Below, piece by piece: positions 46,725-57,014 of a DNA stretch of 64,000 bases. The notes under the pieces are model-generated. The model was given only the letters and a program-made list of their open reading frames with translations. It was not told the origin of the DNA and ran no database searches. The stretch is from assembly GCF_002095395.1 (NCBI RefSeq), contig NZ_MJEI01000107.1:1-64000 (forward strand). The letters run 5' to 3'. The number at the start of each line of letters is the position of its first letter. Position 1 is the first letter of the stretch. Origin of the DNA: Williamsia sp. 1135 (GTDB lineage: Bacteria; Actinomycetota; Actinomycetes; Mycobacteriales; Mycobacteriaceae). The position numbers were made by a program, and so were the translations under genes.

Positions 46725-49706
46725 GTGGCAGGCAAGGCCCGCGTGCACGAATTGGCCAAAGAACTAGGTGTGACGAGTAAAGAAGTTCTCGCGCGCCTCA
46801 GTGAGCAGGGTGAGTTCGTCAAATCCGCGTCGTCGACCGTAGAGGCCCCCGTGGCCCGTCGACTTCGTCAGTCCTTCCCCGGGAAGGACGCTCCCGCCGC
46901 AGACGGCGGGTCCCCGGGCGGCAACGCCCCGGCAGGAAAACCATCAGGCGCCAAACCGGGCGGCTCCCGCCCGACGGCAAAGCCCGCGCCGGCATCGAAC
47001 GGTGCCCAGACCCCTGGCGCCCAGCTCCCTGGCGCCCAGACGCCCGGTGCCCAGACCCCCGGTGGGCGCACCCCAGGTGCACCGACTCCGAATGCGCCGA
47101 CTCCAGGTGCGAAGCCCGGCGCGCCGAAGCCCGCTCCGGCGGCACCGGCGGCGCCCGCAGCACAATCGTCGCCTGCTCCGGCGGCTCCCAGCCCCGCGGC
47201 ACGTCCGTCGGCGCCGGCAGCGCCTGCTCCGCAGGCACCTGCGCCCGCTGCTCCGCAGGCCCCCGCGGCCTCCGCGACACCGGCCCCGGCCAGTCGTCCG
47301 GCTCCGGGTGCGGGCCCTGGCCCCAAGCCAGGTCCTCGCAAGCCGAAGGTCGGAAACAACCCTTATTCGACGGCCGCTCCGGTGGAGCGTCCCGCGTCTC
47401 GTCCGGCACCCGGAACCGGTGGGCCCCGTCCAGGTGGCGGAGCACGTCCGGCACCCGGTGGTGCAACAGGTGGCGGTCGGCCGGCTCCGGGCCAGGGCGG
47501 TCCTCGCCCCAGCCCCGGCAGCATGCCTCCCCGCCCGAATCCCGGTGCGATGCCTGCTCGCTCGGCTCGTCCCAGCGGACCCGGTGGACCGGGCGGCGCA
47601 CGTGGCGGACCCGGCGGAGCGCGTGGTGGACCCGGCGGAGCGCGTGGTGGACCCGGCGGTGGCGGTGGCGGTGGATACCGCGGCGGTCCCGGTGGTGGCG
47701 GTGGCGCAGGTGCGCCGACCGGTGCACCCGGTGGTCCTCCCGGTGGATTCCGTGGCCGTCCCGGCGGCGGTAACCGTGGTCGCGGCGGTGCCGCGGGTGC
47801 GTTCGGTCGCCCGGGCGGAGCAATTCGTCGCGGTCGCAAGTCGAAGCGTGCAAAGCGCGCCGAGTACGAGAGCATGCAGGCCCCTGCAGTCGGTGGCGTA
47901 AGGCTGCCCCGCGGCAACGGCGAGACCATTCGCCTTGCCCGTGGAGCTTCGCTGTCGGATTTCGCCGACAAGATCGACGCCAACCCGGCCTCGCTGGTCC
48001 AGGCGTTGTTCAACCTCGGCGAGATGGTCACCGCGACGGAGTCGGTCAACGACGAGACGTTGGAGCTGCTCGGCGGCGAGATGAACTATGTCGTCCAGGT
48101 CGTCAGCCCGGAAGACGAAGATCGCGAACTGCTCGACTCGTTCGACCTCACCTATGGCGAAGACGCCGGTGGCGAGGAAGATCTCGAACAGCGTCCGCCG
48201 GTGGTGACCGTCATGGGTCACGTCGACCACGGTAAGACCCGACTGCTCGACACCATCCGTAACGAGAAGGTTCGTGAGGGTGAGGCCGGAGGCATCACCC
48301 AGCACATCGGTGCCTACCAGGTCCTGACCGAATTGGACGGCAACGAGCGACTCGTCACCTTCATCGACACCCCTGGTCATGAGGCGTTCACCGCGATGCG
48401 TGCCCGTGGTGCCAAGGCGACGGACATCGCGATCCTCGTGGTCGCGGCCGATGACGGTGTGATGCCGCAGACGGTCGAGGCGATCAACCACGCACAAGCG
48501 GCCGACGTGCCGATCGTCGTGGCGGTCAACAAGATCGACAAGGAAGGCGCAGATCCGCAGAAGATCCGCGCTCAGCTGACCGAGTACGGTCTGGTCGCCG
48601 AGGACTTCGGCGGCGAGACCATGTTCGTCGACATCTCCGCCAAGCAGGGCACCAATATCGACGCCTTGCTCGAAGCGGTGCTGTTGACTGCGGATGCCTC
48701 GCTCGACCTACGCGCCAACCCGGACATGGACGCCCAGGGTGTCGCCATCGAGGCGCACCTCGACCGTGGTCGTGGACCCGTGGCAACCGTGCTCGTGCAG
48801 CGCGGAACCCTCAAGGTCGGCGACTCGATCGTGGCGGGCGACGCGTACGGACGTGTGCGCCGCATGGTCGACGAGCACGGCGCGGACGTCACGGCGGCGC
48901 TGCCGTCGCGTCCGGTCCAGGTCATCGGTTTCACTTCGGTGCCCGGTGCCGGCGACAACCTGCTGGTCGTCGACGAAGACCGTATCGCCCGGCAGATCGC
49001 CGACCGGCGTAATGCGCGTAAGCGCAACGCACTGGCCGCACGCAGTCGCAAGCGGATCAGTTTGGAAGATCTGGATTCGGCACTGAAGGAGACTTCGCAG
49101 CTGAACCTGATCCTTAAGGGTGACAACTCGGGAACCGTGGAGGCCTTGGAAGAGGCACTGCTCGGCATCGAGATCGACGACGAGGTGCAGTTGCGGGTCA
49201 TCGATCGTGGTGTCGGTGGCGTCACCGAGACCAACGTCAACCTGGCATCCGCATCGAACGCGATCATCATCGGGTTCAACGTGCGGGCCGAGGGTAAGGC
49301 AACTGAACTCGCGAACCGCGAGGGTGTCGACATTCGGTACTACTCGGTCATCTACCAGGCCATCGACGAGATCCAGAGCGCGCTCAAGGGCATGCTCAAG
49401 CCGATCTACGAAGAGGTCGAGCTGGGCCGGGCGGACATCCGCGCGATCTTCCGCTCGTCCAAGGTCGGTAACATCGCCGGTTGCCTCGTCACCTCGGGCA
49501 TCATGCGTCGTAACGCGAAGGCACGGTTGCTCCGGGACAACGTCGTGGTCGCCGAGAACCTCACCATCACCTCGCTCAAGCGGGAGAAGGACGACGCCAC
49601 CGAGGTTCGCGACGGTTACGAATGTGGTCTGACCATCACGTACAACGACATCAAGGTCGATGACGTCATCGAGACGTACGAGTTGCGCGAGAAGGCACGG
49701 GACTGA
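46725..49706 (+). CDS. infB: Translation initiation factor IF-2
   Basis: GTPase that places initiator tRNA on the ribosome. The start is GTG 46725 ([15 protein letters not shown]), preceded by GAGGAG; length 993 aa. The IF2_N domain is at residues 3-55. A very long low-complexity segment follows (about 60-380), first Pro/Ala-rich with repeated TPGAxxPGAQ units, then Gly/Arg-rich with repeated GGPGGAR units. The G domain carries [16 protein letters not shown] and NKID. Domains II, III and C end the protein. Low-complexity length probably varies among strains. Confidence 0.97.
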   Translation: MAGKARVHELAKELGVTSKEVLARLSEQGEFVKSASSTVEAPVARRLRQSFPGKDAPAADGGSPGGNAPAGKPSGAKPGGSRPTAKPAPASNGAQTPGAQLPGAQTPGAQTPGGRTPGAPTPNAPTPGAKPGAPKPAPAAPAAPAAQSSPAPAAPSPAARPSAPAAPAPQAPAPAAPQAPAASATPAPASRPAPGAGPGPKPGPRKPKVGNNPYSTAAPVERPASRPAPGTGGPRPGGGARPAPGGATGGGRPAPGQGGPRPSPGSMPPRPNPGAMPARSARPSGPGGPGGARGGPGGARGGPGGARGGPGGGGGGGYRGGPGGGGGAGAPTGAPGGPPGGFRGRPGGGNRGRGGAAGAFGRPGGAIRRGRKSKRAKRAEYESMQAPAVGGVRLPRGNGETIRLARGASLSDFADKIDANPASLVQALFNLGEMVTATESVNDETLELLGGEMNYVVQVVSPEDEDRELLDSFDLTYGEDAGGEEDLEQRPPVVTVMGHVDHGKTRLLDTIRNEKVREGEAGGITQHIGAYQVLTELDGNERLVTFIDTPGHEAFTAMRARGAKATDIAILVVAADDGVMPQTVEAINHAQAADVPIVVAVNKIDKEGADPQKIRAQLTEYGLVAEDFGGETMFVDISAKQGTNIDALLEAVLLTADASLDLRANPDMDAQGVAIEAHLDRGRGPVATVLVQRGTLKVGDSIVAGDAYGRVRRMVDEHGADVTAALPSRPVQVIGFTSVPGAGDNLLVVDEDRIARQIADRRNARKRNALAARSRKRISLEDLDSALKETSQLNLILKGDNSGTVEALEEALLGIEIDDEVQLRVIDRGVGGVTETNVNLASASNAIIIGFNVRAEGKATELANREGVDIRYYSVIYQAIDEIQSALKGMLKPIYEEVELGRADIRAIFRSSKVGNIAGCLVTSGIMRRNAKARLLRDNVVVAENLTITSLKREKDDATEVRDGYECGLTITYNDIKVDDVIETYELREKARD

Positions 49707-49722
49707 CCCGGGCCGGTAGGGC

Positions 49723-50022
49723 GTGATGTTCGTCGGTTCGTTGGAAATCGACCTGCTACTCGGCGACATCCGCTCTCTCAAGCAGAAGCGCTCAGTGGTG
49801 CGACCCATCGTCGCAGCACTGGCGCGTCTGCGGGTGTCCGTTGCGGAGGTCGACGACCACGATCTGCACCGACGCGCCCGGATCGGTATCGCGGCGGTCG
49901 CGGGTGACACCAGGCGTCTCGGTGAGATCCTCGATGCCGGTGAGGCGTTGGTCGCTGGCCGCCCCGAGATCGAAGTGCTGTCCGTCCGTCGTCTCGTGCG
50001 CGGTGGTGGCGACGATGATTAG
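49723..50022 (+). CDS. DUF503 (YlxP-like) protein
   Basis: Small protein, 99 aa, of the DUF503 family found between infB and rbfA in many Gram-positive bacteria. FVGSLEIDLLLGDIRSLKQKRSVVRP is the hallmark N-terminus, and VAEVDDHDLHRRARIGIAAVAGD follows. Its function in ribosome assembly is suggested only by context. GTG at 49723 lies 16 nt after infB. The C-terminus is Gly/Asp-rich. Confidence 0.9.
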   Translation: MMFVGSLEIDLLLGDIRSLKQKRSVVRPIVAALARLRVSVAEVDDHDLHRRARIGIAAVAGDTRRLGEILDAGEALVAGRPEIEVLSVRRLVRGGGDDD

Positions 50023-50030
50023 AACTGTCG

Positions 50031-50148
50031 GCAGCGACGAAGATTAGAGTTGCAGTAGCGACGAAGATCGGTGATCGAGCCGGCACGTCGAACGTCTGGA
50101 ACAAGGGTGGGACGTCTCGACGCGGTCGGACGTCTCGAACAAGGAGAG
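50031..50148 (+). repeat. Short direct repeats between DUF503 gene and rbfA
   Basis: AGCGACGAAGAT occurs at about 50035 and again 25 nt later. Then CGTC...GAACAAGG-type units occur twice: ACGTCTGGAACAAGG and ACGTCTCGAACAAGG, with a related GACGTCTCGACGCGG between. This spacer before rbfA may have grown by slippage. Confidence 0.6.
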
Positions 50149-50158
50149 TGAGCTGGAG

Positions 50159-50635
50159 ATGGCAGATCCCGCCCGGGCACAGCGGATGGCGAAGCGGATC
50201 TCTTCGATCGTCGCCTCGGCCATCGCCAAGGAGATCAAAGACCCGCGACTGGCCTATGTCACGGTCACCGACGCCAAGGTGACGGGCGACCTGCACGACG
50301 CGACGGTGTTCTACACGGTCATGGGTCCGTCGCTGAACGTCGAACCGGACTACGCCTCGGCTGCGGCGGGTCTCGCGAAGGCCACTGGGATCCTGCGTTC
50401 CAAGGTGGGCGCCGGCACCGGGGTTCGGTTCACCCCGACATTGTCATTCGTGCTCGACAAGGTGCCGGACACCGCTCGCGACATGGAAGAGCTTCTCGAA
50501 CGTGCGCGATTGCAGGACGAAGAAGTCGCCCGGCTCGCACGAGACGCCGCGCCGGCCGGTGACCCGGACCCGTATCGCGAACCGCGGGCGGCCGATGAGG
50601 CCGAGGACCCCGCAGAGGACACTGGCGAGCGGTGA
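50159..50635 (+). CDS. rbfA: Ribosome-binding factor A
   Basis: 30S maturation factor. [20 protein letters not shown] and the KH-like [18 protein letters not shown] core are typical. It has a C-terminal extension (about 115-158) rich in Asp, Glu, Pro and Arg. Length is 158 aa. The ATG at 50159 follows GGAGAGTGAGCTGGAG. It overlaps the DHH phosphatase gene by four bases. Confidence 0.96.
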   Translation: MADPARAQRMAKRISSIVASAIAKEIKDPRLAYVTVTDAKVTGDLHDATVFYTVMGPSLNVEPDYASAAAGLAKATGILRSKVGAGTGVRFTPTLSFVLDKVPDTARDMEELLERARLQDEEVARLARDAAPAGDPDPYREPRAADEAEDPAEDTGER

Positions 50636-51606
50636 ACACCACAGAGATCACCGCGTCCCTTGCGTTGCGTTCTGTCGTGGACGTGCTGGCTTCGGCCGAT
50701 CACGTCACGGTGCTCTGTCATACCCGCCCTGACGCCGACACGATCGGCAGTGGCCTCGCCATCGCGGGGGCGCTGCGAAGCCGAGGCACGGTGGTCGAGG
50801 TCAGTTTCCCCGGTCCCACCCGGTTGCCGGCCGCGCTGGCCGAACTCCCGGGCGCCGACCTGCTCATCGAGCCCGAGGACGTCGTCGGATATCCCGTCGT
50901 CGTCGCCGTCGACTGTGCAAGTATCCACAGGCTCGAGGCCTTGGCCAGCGTGCTCGAATCGGCAACAGAATCCATTGTCGTCGACCACCATGCCTCGAAT
51001 GCCGGTTTCGGCACCGTCAATCTCGTCGATCCCGGCGCCGATTGCACCGCCGAACTGGCATTGGCCATCATCGACGCGCTGGACGTGCCACTCGACGTGG
51101 GTGTTGCGACGTGCCTGTACGCCGGAGTCGTCACCGACACCGGTTCGTTCAAATGGGCGCAACCGAAATCGCATCGGATCGCGGCCCGGCTCCTCGAACT
51201 CGGCGTCGACGGCCGGACGTGGACACGCCACCTGCTCGACACCCATCGCTTCGCCTGGCTGTCCATGGTGTCCGCTGCACTCGACTCCGCAGTTCTGGTC
51301 GAGGAGGCGTTCGGTGGCCGGGGCCTGGTGTACGCGGTCGTTGATCACGGGTCCACTCAGGCGCTGGGCTGGGAAGAGAGCGAAAGCGTGGTCGACATCG
51401 TCCGTACCACCGCAGAGGCCGAGGTCGCGGTGGTGTTCAAGGAGGCCGGTCCCGGCGATTGGACCGTCTCGATGAGAGCCAAATCCGAGGTCGATCTCGT
51501 CCCGATCGCGCGCGCCCACGGCGGCGGCGGCCATCGGCTGGCCTGTGGGTACAGCGCCTCCGGCTCTGCCGACGAGGTGGTCGGCCAGCTGCTGCGCTCG
51601 GTGTGA
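50632..51606 (+). CDS. nrnA: DHH-family oligoribonuclease/pAp phosphatase NrnA-like
   Basis: DHH/DHHA1 phosphoesterase, 324 aa (Rv2837c type), a family that in mycobacteria degrades nanoRNA, pAp and cyclic dinucleotide products. Metal-binding motifs are [19 protein letters not shown] and VVDHHASN, with [10 protein letters not shown]. The DHHA1 RNA-binding motif [12 protein letters not shown] is near the C-terminus. GTG 50632 overlaps rbfA, and its stop overlaps the MATE gene. Confidence 0.94.
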   Translation: MNTTEITASLALRSVVDVLASADHVTVLCHTRPDADTIGSGLAIAGALRSRGTVVEVSFPGPTRLPAALAELPGADLLIEPEDVVGYPVVVAVDCASIHRLEALASVLESATESIVVDHHASNAGFGTVNLVDPGADCTAELALAIIDALDVPLDVGVATCLYAGVVTDTGSFKWAQPKSHRIAARLLELGVDGRTWTRHLLDTHRFAWLSMVSAALDSAVLVEEAFGGRGLVYAVVDHGSTQALGWEESESVVDIVRTTAEAEVAVVFKEAGPGDWTVSMRAKSEVDLVPIARAHGGGGHRLACGYSASGSADEVVGQLLRSV

Positions 51607-53006
51607 GCGCTTCGCCGAACCCGGCCTCGACAGCCGCCGAGGACCGCGACGATTACAACCCGACCAGCCGCAGGATCTTGCGGTTTTCGCTGTCAGCTCT
51701 CGTGGTGCTGGTGGCCGAACCCCTTTATCTGATGCTCGATCTGGCCGTGGTCGGTCGGCTCGGTGGCCTCGATCTCGCTGCACTGGGAGTCGGTGTGCTG
51801 GTGCTGTCGGTGGTGAGCACGCAGCTGACCTTCCTGTCATACGGGACCACCGCGCGGTCGGCCCAGAAGTTCGGCAGGGGCGACAGGGCGGGGGCCGTCG
51901 CCGAGGGCGTTCAGGCGAGCTGGATCGCGCTCGGTGTGGGCGCTGTGATCGTGGTGGTCGTGGGTGTGTGCGCCCCGTGGATCCTCGCCGCGCTCACCGG
52001 CGGCGGAGAGGTGGCAGCAGAGACCACCACGTGGTTGCGCATCGCCGTGTGGGGTGTGCCGCTGATCTTGCTCTCGATGGCGGGCAACGGGTGGATGCGT
52101 GGGGTCCAGGACACCCGGCGGCCGATTATCTACGTCGTGGTCGGCCTGGGTGTCTCGGCGGTGTTGTGTCCAGTTCTCGTGCACGGCCTGCTCGGCGCAC
52201 CCATGCTGGGACTCGAAGGCAGCGCGATTTCGAACGTGGTGGGCCAGAGCATCGCGGGAATACTGTTCGCCGTGAGGGTGTGGCGCGACAGCGCGCAGTA
52301 CCCGGCTGCCGGCGGTTCGCGCCCGCAGTGGCCGATCATCCGGGGCCAGCTGGTGCTGGGCCGTGACCTCATCGTCCGCAGCCTGTCCTTTCAGATCTGT
52401 TTTCTCTCCGCAGCTGCGGTCGCGAGCCGATTCGGTGTCGCTGCCGTGGCCTCGCACCAGCTGGTACTCCAGCTCTGGAACTTCGTGGCGCTGCTGCTGG
52501 ATTCGTTCGCGATCGCGGCCCAGGCTCTGGTCGGCGCCGCGCTGGGTGCCGGGGCCGTTCCGGCGGCGTGGCGGGTGACCAAGCGTGTCACGGTGTGGTC
52601 GCTGAGTGTCTCGATCGGGCTGGCTGCAATCTTCGCAGCGGGCTATGTCGTGATCCCGAAGGTCTTCACCGGCGACGCCGAGGTCCTCCGGGCGGTCGCT
52701 ACTCCGTGGTGGTTTTTCGTCGCGATGCTGCCGATCGCCGGAATCGTCTTCGCGTTGGACGGGGTGTTGCTCGGCAGCGCCGACGCGGCGTTCCTGCGCA
52801 CTGCGACCCTGGTCAGCGCCCTCGTCGGGTTTCTGCCCATGATCTGGTGCTCTCTGCTCTTCGACTGGGGTCTGGCAGGGATCTGGAGCGGGTTGATCCT
52901 GTTCATGGTGTTGCGACTGATCACGGTCTCCTGGCGGATCCGCAGCGAGAAATGGACGACGGTCGCCAATCCGGTGCGGAATGAGGCTGCGGCGCAGGGT
53001 CTTTGA
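51603..53006 (+). CDS. dinF: MATE-family efflux transporter (DinF type)
   Basis: Multidrug and toxin extrusion transporter, 467 aa with about 12 transmembrane helices. EPLYLMLDLAVVGRLGG in the first helices is the MATE entry signature, and WMRGVQDTRRPI is typical of the DinF branch. The GTG at 51603 overlaps the NrnA stop (GTGA). Substrate unknown; Na+ or H+ is the expected coupling ion. It ends the run of genes beginning with rimP. A small hairpin (CCGAGGC/GCCTTGG, 53009-53025) follows the stop. Confidence 0.93.
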   Translation: MSASPNPASTAAEDRDDYNPTSRRILRFSLSALVVLVAEPLYLMLDLAVVGRLGGLDLAALGVGVLVLSVVSTQLTFLSYGTTARSAQKFGRGDRAGAVAEGVQASWIALGVGAVIVVVVGVCAPWILAALTGGGEVAAETTTWLRIAVWGVPLILLSMAGNGWMRGVQDTRRPIIYVVVGLGVSAVLCPVLVHGLLGAPMLGLEGSAISNVVGQSIAGILFAVRVWRDSAQYPAAGGSRPQWPIIRGQLVLGRDLIVRSLSFQICFLSAAAVASRFGVAAVASHQLVLQLWNFVALLLDSFAIAAQALVGAALGAGAVPAAWRVTKRVTVWSLSVSIGLAAIFAAGYVVIPKVFTGDAEVLRAVATPWWFFVAMLPIAGIVFALDGVLLGSADAAFLRTATLVSALVGFLPMIWCSLLFDWGLAGIWSGLILFMVLRLITVSWRIRSEKWTTVANPVRNEAAAQGL

Positions 53007-53060
53007 CACCGAGGCGAAGCCTTGGCGGCGTCTGTCATTGGACCGCAATGGATTTCGTGA

Positions 53061-53078
53061 GGATAACTAAAGTTATCC
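53061..53078. promoter_or_regulatory. Perfect operator-like palindrome upstream of LuxR regulator
   Basis: GGATAACT-AA-AGTTATCC is a perfect inverted repeat with 8-bp arms, flanked by GTGA on one side and TCAC on the other. It lies 27 nt upstream of the TAGAAT hexamer, across the -35 to -50 region of the regulator promoter. This AT-rich palindrome stands out in GC-rich DNA. Confidence 0.65.
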
Positions 53079-53104
53079 ACCTCACTCGGCTTGCGCGGGC
53101 AGCC

Positions 53105-53110
53105 TAGAAT
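53105..53110 (+). promoter_or_regulatory. Candidate -10 (TAGAAT) for leaderless LuxR gene
   Basis: TAGAAT ends 6 nt before the GTG at 53117. No Shine-Dalgarno sequence intervenes. Confidence 0.5.
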
Positions 53111-53116
53111 CAACGC

Positions 53117-55717
53117 GTGGCACGCACATGGCCGTTGATCGAGCGCGAGCTGGAGTTCAAGACGATCCAGGCGGCTCTCGATTCCGAGACGGCCGATCTC
53201 GGAGTGGTACTCACCGGCGACCCTGGCGTGGGCAAGACAACCCTGGCCCGGTACGCGACCGGATCGATGCCCGGGCAGGTCCGGTGGGTCGCCGGAACCG
53301 AGTCGGCGCGGAGCATCCCGCTGGGCGCGTTTGCGCACCTGGTCGGGCCGACCACCGCCACCGACCCGGTGACGTTCATGTCGGCGGCGCGCGAGTCGCT
53401 TCTCTCCGGGGGAGACACGGTGATCGGCGTCGACGACGCGCACCTGCTCGACGAACTCTCCGCCACCCTGCTCCATCAGCTCGCCATCGACCGGGCCGTA
53501 CGCATCATCGCCACCGTTCGCAGCGGCGAGACCGTACCCGATGCGGTGACATCGTTGTGGAAAGATCGCCACCTCGTCCGGATCGTGCTGTCGCCCTTCA
53601 CCAAAACCCAGAGCGTCGAACTCATCGAATCCGTCCTCGGGGGCCGGCTCGAGGGTTTGAGCGCCGACGTGATCTGGGACGCCTCCAGCGGGAACGCCCT
53701 GTACCTGCATCATCTGGTCGAGGGGGCGCTCGAATCCGGTGCGCTGCGTCAGGTGCGCGGGGTATGGCAGCTGCGGGGCCGTGCGGCAGTCACCTCCGAA
53801 TTGGCCTCACTCCTCGAGGGTCGCATCGAGCAGCTCGACGACGACGCCCTCGCGGTGCTCAAGTTGCTCACGTTCTGCGAACCGCTCGATCTCGACGTGC
53901 TGTGCGACCTTGTCGGGGAAGCCGCGGTCGACGATGCGGAGGCCCGCGGCCTCATCCGGGTCGCCAGGGACGGACAGCACTTCGACGTCCACTACACGCA
54001 CCCACTGTTCGGCGACGTGATCCGTCGGCGACTCGGAACCGCCTCGGCGAGACGCCTGCGCGGCCGGTTGGTCACCGCGCTACTCGCAGGCGGTGTCACC
54101 ACCGCTTCAGAACGTATCCGGCTGGCGGAGCTGTCACTCGACAGCGATCAGAGTCTCGACGTCGAACTGTTCCGCACAGCTGCCCACGACGCGATCGCCC
54201 TGGCAAACCTGCCTCTGGGTGAGCGCTTCGCGGAGGCGGCCCTCGCCGGTGGTGGGGGACTCGCCGCAGCCGATCTTCTGGCCAGGGCGTTGTTGTGGCA
54301 GGGCCGGCCGGAGGACTCCGACGCCGTGCTGACCGCATTCGATCCGGCGGGCCTGGACCAGCTCCAGTTGGTGCAGTGGGGCCTGACCCGCGTCGGCAAC
54401 CTCTTCTGGTCGATGGGGGACAGCGATCGCGCCGACGAGGTTCTCGAACTCGTGTCCTCGCGCGTCGATCACCCCGCCCTGGAGTTGGTGGTCGAAGGCA
54501 TGTCGTCGGCGTGTGCGCTGTTCGAAGGCAGACTGGAGGAGGCGCTGCGCCGCGCGCAGGTGGTCCTGGACTCGCCGAGTGCCAGTCCGTGGGCACTGGA
54601 GTGGGCATGCTTCGGAGGAGGCCTGGCGCGTGCCCTCTCCGGTCGAGGCGACGAGGTCGCTGCGCTCGCCGAGCGTGGCCAGGCCGTCGAGTCGAAGACC
54701 GACGGACTGCTCCGCTTCCCGACCGGTTTCGGAGAAATACTGGGGCTGACGCTGATCGGTGGTTTCGATGTCGCGGAACAACGCGCCGGACGCTATCTCG
54801 CGTTCTCCACCGCCGGGCAGTTCCTCGGCTGGGCGCTGGCGAACATCGTGATGGGCACCGTGGACCTCGCGCGTGGCAGGCTTCGCGAGTCCGCCGCCCG
54901 GTATGAGCAGAGTCTTGCGGCCCTGGACACCACGGCAGGTGCTGCGTGGGGATTTCCAGCCCAGATCGGCCTCGTCCAGTCGTACGCCGCCCTCGGCAAA
55001 GCCGATGCCGCACAGCGGGTGCTCGCCGACGCCCGCGGGCGCACCGGACGCTATGTGGCCGTGTTCGATCCGCAATTGACAACTGCGGCTGCCTGGGTCG
55101 CCGCGTCACAGGGGGTCACGGGAGAAGCGATGTTGCTCGCCCGCCGCGCCGCAGACAGTGCCTCGGCGGCGGGCCAATTCGCCGTGGAGGCCGAAGCGCT
55201 GCACGCTGCGGCCCGCTTCGGGGACCCCGCCGTCGCCGGTCGACTGAACGAACTGGCGGGGCGAATCGACGGTGTCCTCGTGGGTGCGTACGCGCGGCAC
55301 GCCGACGCGGTGGCCACCGGCGAGGGCTTCGATCTGGATCGCAGTGCGACCGAGTTCGAGGACTTGGGGGCCATGGCGTCGGCGGCCGATGCCTCGGCCC
55401 AGGCCGCCAGCGCGCACAGCGGTGCGGGCCGGCGGGCCGCGCTCGCCACCTCGTCGGCGCGGGCCAACCGGTTGTCGGCGGCGTGCGGGGGCCTGCGCAC
55501 GCCCGCGATGGTCGCCGCGGCCAACCCGCTGCCACTGACAGCCAGGGAACGGGAAATCGCCACCCTGGTGGCGGCGGGCCTGTCGAACAAGTCCATCGCC
55601 GAGCGACTGACCGTGTCGGTACGCACTGTCGAGGGCCACATCTACCGGGCCTGCACCAAGCTCGATCTCACCGACCGAGCAGATCTGGCGACCCTGCTGT
55701 CCGGCCGGGGTCGGTAA
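53117..55717 (+). CDS. AAA/P-loop LuxR-family transcriptional regulator (LAL type)
   Basis: Large ATP-dependent activator of 866 aa. The N-terminal P-loop is LTGDPGVGKTTLARY (about 30-46), and a Walker B-like segment is VIGVDDAHLLD. The middle (about 300-790) is a helical repeat region, Ala-rich, of the TPR-like kind. The C-terminal LuxR HTH begins at about 800 with PLTAREREIATLVAAGLSNKSIAERL and ends with TVEGHIYRACTKLDL. The signal is unknown. A DUF2235 gene follows 22 nt downstream and is its most likely target or partner. The palindrome upstream suggests autoregulation. Confidence 0.92.
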   Translation: MARTWPLIERELEFKTIQAALDSETADLGVVLTGDPGVGKTTLARYATGSMPGQVRWVAGTESARSIPLGAFAHLVGPTTATDPVTFMSAARESLLSGGDTVIGVDDAHLLDELSATLLHQLAIDRAVRIIATVRSGETVPDAVTSLWKDRHLVRIVLSPFTKTQSVELIESVLGGRLEGLSADVIWDASSGNALYLHHLVEGALESGALRQVRGVWQLRGRAAVTSELASLLEGRIEQLDDDALAVLKLLTFCEPLDLDVLCDLVGEAAVDDAEARGLIRVARDGQHFDVHYTHPLFGDVIRRRLGTASARRLRGRLVTALLAGGVTTASERIRLAELSLDSDQSLDVELFRTAAHDAIALANLPLGERFAEAALAGGGGLAAADLLARALLWQGRPEDSDAVLTAFDPAGLDQLQLVQWGLTRVGNLFWSMGDSDRADEVLELVSSRVDHPALELVVEGMSSACALFEGRLEEALRRAQVVLDSPSASPWALEWACFGGGLARALSGRGDEVAALAERGQAVESKTDGLLRFPTGFGEILGLTLIGGFDVAEQRAGRYLAFSTAGQFLGWALANIVMGTVDLARGRLRESAARYEQSLAALDTTAGAAWGFPAQIGLVQSYAALGKADAAQRVLADARGRTGRYVAVFDPQLTTAAAWVAASQGVTGEAMLLARRAADSASAAGQFAVEAEALHAAARFGDPAVAGRLNELAGRIDGVLVGAYARHADAVATGEGFDLDRSATEFEDLGAMASAADASAQAASAHSGAGRRAALATSSARANRLSAACGGLRTPAMVAAANPLPLTAREREIATLVAAGLSNKSIAERLTVSVRTVEGHIYRACTKLDLTDRADLATLLSGRGR

Positions 55718-55739
55718 TACCGAGAGGGCGGGGCCAGGT

Positions 55740-56894
55740 ATGAAGAATCTCATCATCTGCTGCGACGGAACGTGGAAGCGCGCTGACGACCAATACGTCT
55801 CGAACATCGAGAAGATCGCCCGCGCCATCGAGACGACACCGGTCGGCGGGACGATGCAGATCGTCTTCTACACGAGCGGGGTGGGTACGGGAGCCACTGC
55901 AGCAGAACGCATCCTGGGTGGCGCATTCGGCATCGGGCTGGATTCGGCCATCGTCAGCGCCTACCGGTTCCTCGCACTGAACTACGAACCGGGCGACGCG
56001 GTGTTCGTCTTCGGATTCAGCCGGGGTGCGTACACGGCGCGCTCGCTGGTAGGCATGACGAAGGCCATCGGATTGCTGACGCCGGACGGGCTCGCCGACA
56101 ACAAGCTGCGGTCCGCGATCTCCCTCTACCGTGGCCGTCCGCGCGCTGACGAAGAACCTTCGGAGGACTTCCGTCGTGCCAAGAGCGACTTCGCCGCGTC
56201 GTGCTACTCCGACGAGGACGTCGAGATTCGTTTCCTCGGGGTCTTCGACACCGTCGGTGCGCTCGGAGTTCCCGGCCTGTCGCGCCAGAAGTACAGGTTC
56301 CACGACGTAACCCTCAACCCACGGGTCAAGTGTGCGCGGCAGGCGCTCGCCATCGACGAACAACGCCGAACCTTCTCGCCCTGCATCTGGCAGCAGGTGC
56401 GCGGGGAAGATGGAACGCCCGAGAACACGCTGACCGATGTGAAGCAGGTGTGGTTCGAAGGCGTACACACCGATGTCGGCGGCGGGTACCAGGAAAGTGC
56501 GCTCTCGGATCTCGTGCTCAACTGGATGGTTGCCGAGGCACAGCAGTGCGGACTGGTCGTCGATTCCGGACGGCTTGCCAAGGGGCAGAGGTCCGCGCCC
56601 CTGATCGTGCACAATTCGCTCACCCTGGCCTATCGCTTCATGAACGTGATCAGTCGTGGCGGGCAGAAGTTCCGGCGATTCCCCAAGGCGGTGATCTGGC
56701 GGTTTCGTGGTGATCGTCGGCTGCTGGAGTCGAGCGCGGAGGACTGGGGTGTGGCGATCGCCTCGGGCGCTCACCGGCGCTGGACCGAGGCCGCGGACAT
56801 GGGCGAACCCAGCGCCGTCAACGTGAGCTGGTGGATCCAATGGCTCGGCGAGCACGGTGTCGACCCCTCGGTACGTGTGGAGAAGGTCGACTGA
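55740..56894 (+). CDS. DUF2235 alpha/beta hydrolase-like protein
   Basis: Protein of 384 aa of the DUF2235 family, whose members include Tle1-type phospholipases of type VI secretion. NLIICCDGTWKRAD at the N-terminus and the nucleophile elbow GFSRGAYTAR are clear; FDTVGALGVPG and GVHTDVGGGYQESALSD supply the likely catalytic Asp and His motifs. No signal peptide or transmembrane helix is visible, so it is probably cytoplasmic. No secretion genes are nearby, so a toxin role is not supported. It lies 22 nt after the LuxR regulator. Confidence 0.88.
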   Translation: MKNLIICCDGTWKRADDQYVSNIEKIARAIETTPVGGTMQIVFYTSGVGTGATAAERILGGAFGIGLDSAIVSAYRFLALNYEPGDAVFVFGFSRGAYTARSLVGMTKAIGLLTPDGLADNKLRSAISLYRGRPRADEEPSEDFRRAKSDFAASCYSDEDVEIRFLGVFDTVGALGVPGLSRQKYRFHDVTLNPRVKCARQALAIDEQRRTFSPCIWQQVRGEDGTPENTLTDVKQVWFEGVHTDVGGGYQESALSDLVLNWMVAEAQQCGLVVDSGRLAKGQRSAPLIVHNSLTLAYRFMNVISRGGQKFRRFPKAVIWRFRGDRRLLESSAEDWGVAIASGAHRRWTEAADMGEPSAVNVSWWIQWLGEHGVDPSVRVEKVD

Positions 56895-57014
56895 CCCGCG
56901 CAACTCGGCTCTGCGGTCGCCGCGCCGATGGTCCGGTTTGACGCCTCCGGTACAAATGCACAGGGGAACTGTACGTGCAATGAATCGGGGATCAGCGGAA
57001 GGGATCGACGCGCT

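Noticed and set aside
46944-48497. Minus-strand Thr/Arg-rich frame over infB
   Set aside because: Low-complexity mirror image of the infB Pro/Ala and Gly repeats.
55740-56894. DUF2235 gene as a type VI secretion effector
   Set aside because: No VgrG, PAAR, immunity or secretion genes nearby, and Gram-positive envelope; kept only as a DUF2235 hydrolase.
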